Shown here one piece after another: positions 4,916 to 5,274 of a stretch of DNA of 5,274 nt; position 1 is the stretch's first letter; the number at the start of each line of letters is the position of its first letter. The position numbers and the translations under genes were made by a program. The notes beneath the pieces are model-generated. The model was not told the DNA's origin. It saw only the letters and a program-made list of their open reading frames with translations, and ran no database searches. Location: positions 1 to 5,274 of the forward strand of contig JAGREZ010000558.1 in assembly GCA_020446285.1 (NCBI GenBank). The letters are read 5' to 3'. This stretch comes from Geminicoccaceae bacterium (GTDB lineage Bacteria > Pseudomonadota > Alphaproteobacteria > Geminicoccales > Geminicoccaceae).

Positions 4916-5080
4916 TCAGCCCCTGCGCGCGGCGAAGATGAAGCCGAGGAAATTCATCAGGACCTGCGCCGCGAGAATGCTGGTAACGCCGCCCGGATCG
5001 TAGGCGGGCGGCCGTTTGCCGAAGGTGCAATGACCGACGAACGGCAGGTCCAGCCGTCCCCTCTCGTATCCGTGCGACAT
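4916..5080 (-). pseudogene. Agmatinase-family remnant: N- and C-terminal ends joined in frame, core missing
   Basis: This is a 54-residue ORF. Residues 1-24 (MSHGYERGRLDLPFVGHCTF then GKRP) resemble the start of alphaproteobacterial agmatinases (LPFVG..TFGK). Residues 25-54 (PAYDPGGVTSILAAQVLMN then FLGFIF) resemble the end of the same family, where a DP.G.TA.LAAQ helix follows the last strand. Ureohydrolases are typically about 300-350 residues. The Mn-binding motifs (GGDHS, DAHxD, DxD) are all absent, so it cannot be an active agmatinase. The junction lies near 5003-5014, in a GC-rich stretch coding KRPPA. Start choice: ATG at 5080 has GGAGG 5 nt upstream, while the ATG at 5098 has no such site. 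The intact frame, ribosome binding site and 1-nt spacing to the next gene suggest it is still translated and may serve to deliver ribosomes downstream. A novel small protein or an assembly deletion are alternatives. Confidence 0.6.
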
Positions 5081-5084
5081 CCGC

Positions 5085-5092
5085 CCCTCCGC
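5085..5092 (-). promoter_or_regulatory. Strong ribosome binding site of the agmatinase remnant
   Basis: On the minus strand GCGGAGGGGCGG directly precedes the ATG at 5080-5078, placing GGAGG about 5 nt upstream. It selects this ATG over the in-frame ATG at 5098 and shows that translation signals have not decayed. Confidence 0.6.
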
Positions 5093-5107
5093 TTCCATCC
5101 CGACCGA

Positions 5108-5141
5108 CCGGCATCATGCCGGCACGGGTGGCGCCGGGCAA
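5108..5141 (-). promoter_or_regulatory. Candidate promoter with an inverted-repeat operator over its -10 box
   Basis: Reading the minus strand, TTGCCC (5141-5136) and CATGAT (5118-5113) are separated by exactly 17 bp, and each matches the sigma-70 consensus at four of six positions. The -10 box lies inside CCGGCATCATGCCGG (5108-5122), a perfect 7-bp inverted repeat with one central base. Transcription would start near 5106, about 25 nt before the ATG at 5080. The layout fits a dimeric repressor occluding the -10 box of the remnant/124-residue operon. Confidence 0.4.
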
Positions 5142-5183
5142 TGGGAACGCCGCCGGCACCCGCCGGAGACACGCCCGCACGAT

Positions 5184-5202
5184 GAGCGATTTTTTTTCGC
5201 TC
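5184..5202. repeat. Short hairpin with an all-T/all-A loop
   Basis: GAGCGA (5184-5189) and TCGCTC (5197-5202) form a 6-bp inverted repeat whose loop is a run of seven T (A on the minus strand). It lies in the divergent intergenic region 5081-5244. The homopolymer is the most AT-rich point there and may be a bent or easily melted promoter element. It could also be fortuitous. Confidence 0.3.
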
Positions 5203-5244
5203 CGCTTCCCGCGCTTCACGAATTCTTAATGAATGGGGGCTATT

Positions 5245-5274
5245 TTGAGCGAGCACTGGAAGAACCGGTGCCGG
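5245..5274 (+). CDS. Possible start of a divergent gene running off the window
   Basis: TTG at 5245-5247 is preceded by GGGGG (5235-5239) at 5-nt spacing and opens a frame reading LSEHWKNRCR to the window edge. All nine codons after the TTG end in G or C, as in the well-supported genes here. The competing frame from ATG at 5229 has mixed third positions and no ribosome binding site. An in-frame ATG at 5233 would remove the G-run as a ribosome binding site. Too little is visible to suggest a product. If real, the gene is divergent from the agmatinase-remnant operon, with about 160 bp between them. Confidence 0.3.
   Translation, partial: MSEHWKNRCR

Overview
This window reads as chromosomal DNA of a GC-rich alphaproteobacterium. 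The gene families point that way (a GluQ-type tRNA-modifying enzyme, a stand-alone dihydrolipoyl dehydrogenase, an ACAD10/11-like acyl-CoA dehydrogenase and an agmatinase-type ureohydrolase remnant). So do the strong G/C bias at third codon positions and the long open antisense frames that this bias produces. I cannot name a genus. There are no rRNA or tRNA genes, CRISPR arrays or complete insertion sequences.

Left part (1-1131, + strand): the 3' end of a glutamyl-Q tRNA(Asp) synthetase gene is followed after 9 bp by an alpha/beta-hydrolase lipoprotein with a complete Ser-Asp-His triad. The hydrolase converges with the next block, and only 6 bp separate the two stop codons.

Centre (1138-4188, - strand): a compact three-gene unit is read from right to left. 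It comprises dihydrolipoyl dehydrogenase (E3), then after 16 bp a small exported, methionine-rich acidic protein, then with a 4-bp GTGA overlap an acyl-CoA dehydrogenase. Two enzymes are flavoproteins of acyl-CoA and 2-oxoacid metabolism. The exported protein between them is the odd member.

Island (about 4293-4526, + strand): between two minus-strand blocks lies a short autonomous transcription unit. It has a consensus TTGACA box, a 14-bp perfect palindrome in the promoter spacer and a 25-codon ORF. The ORF's ribosome binding site is complementary over 17 nt to the typical 3' end of 16S rRNA. Two hairpins and a strong intrinsic terminator follow. I do not recognise the peptide, and this is the most intriguing part of the window.

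Right part (4540-5274): a minus-strand pair consists of a 54-codon ORF and an uncharacterised 124-residue protein. The ORF looks like the N-terminus of an agmatinase joined in frame to its C-terminus, with the whole catalytic core missing. The downstream gene starts with GTG one base after the ORF's stop. A candidate promoter with a 15-bp inverted repeat over its -10 box lies upstream. A divergent plus-strand gene may begin with TTG at 5245 and run off the window.
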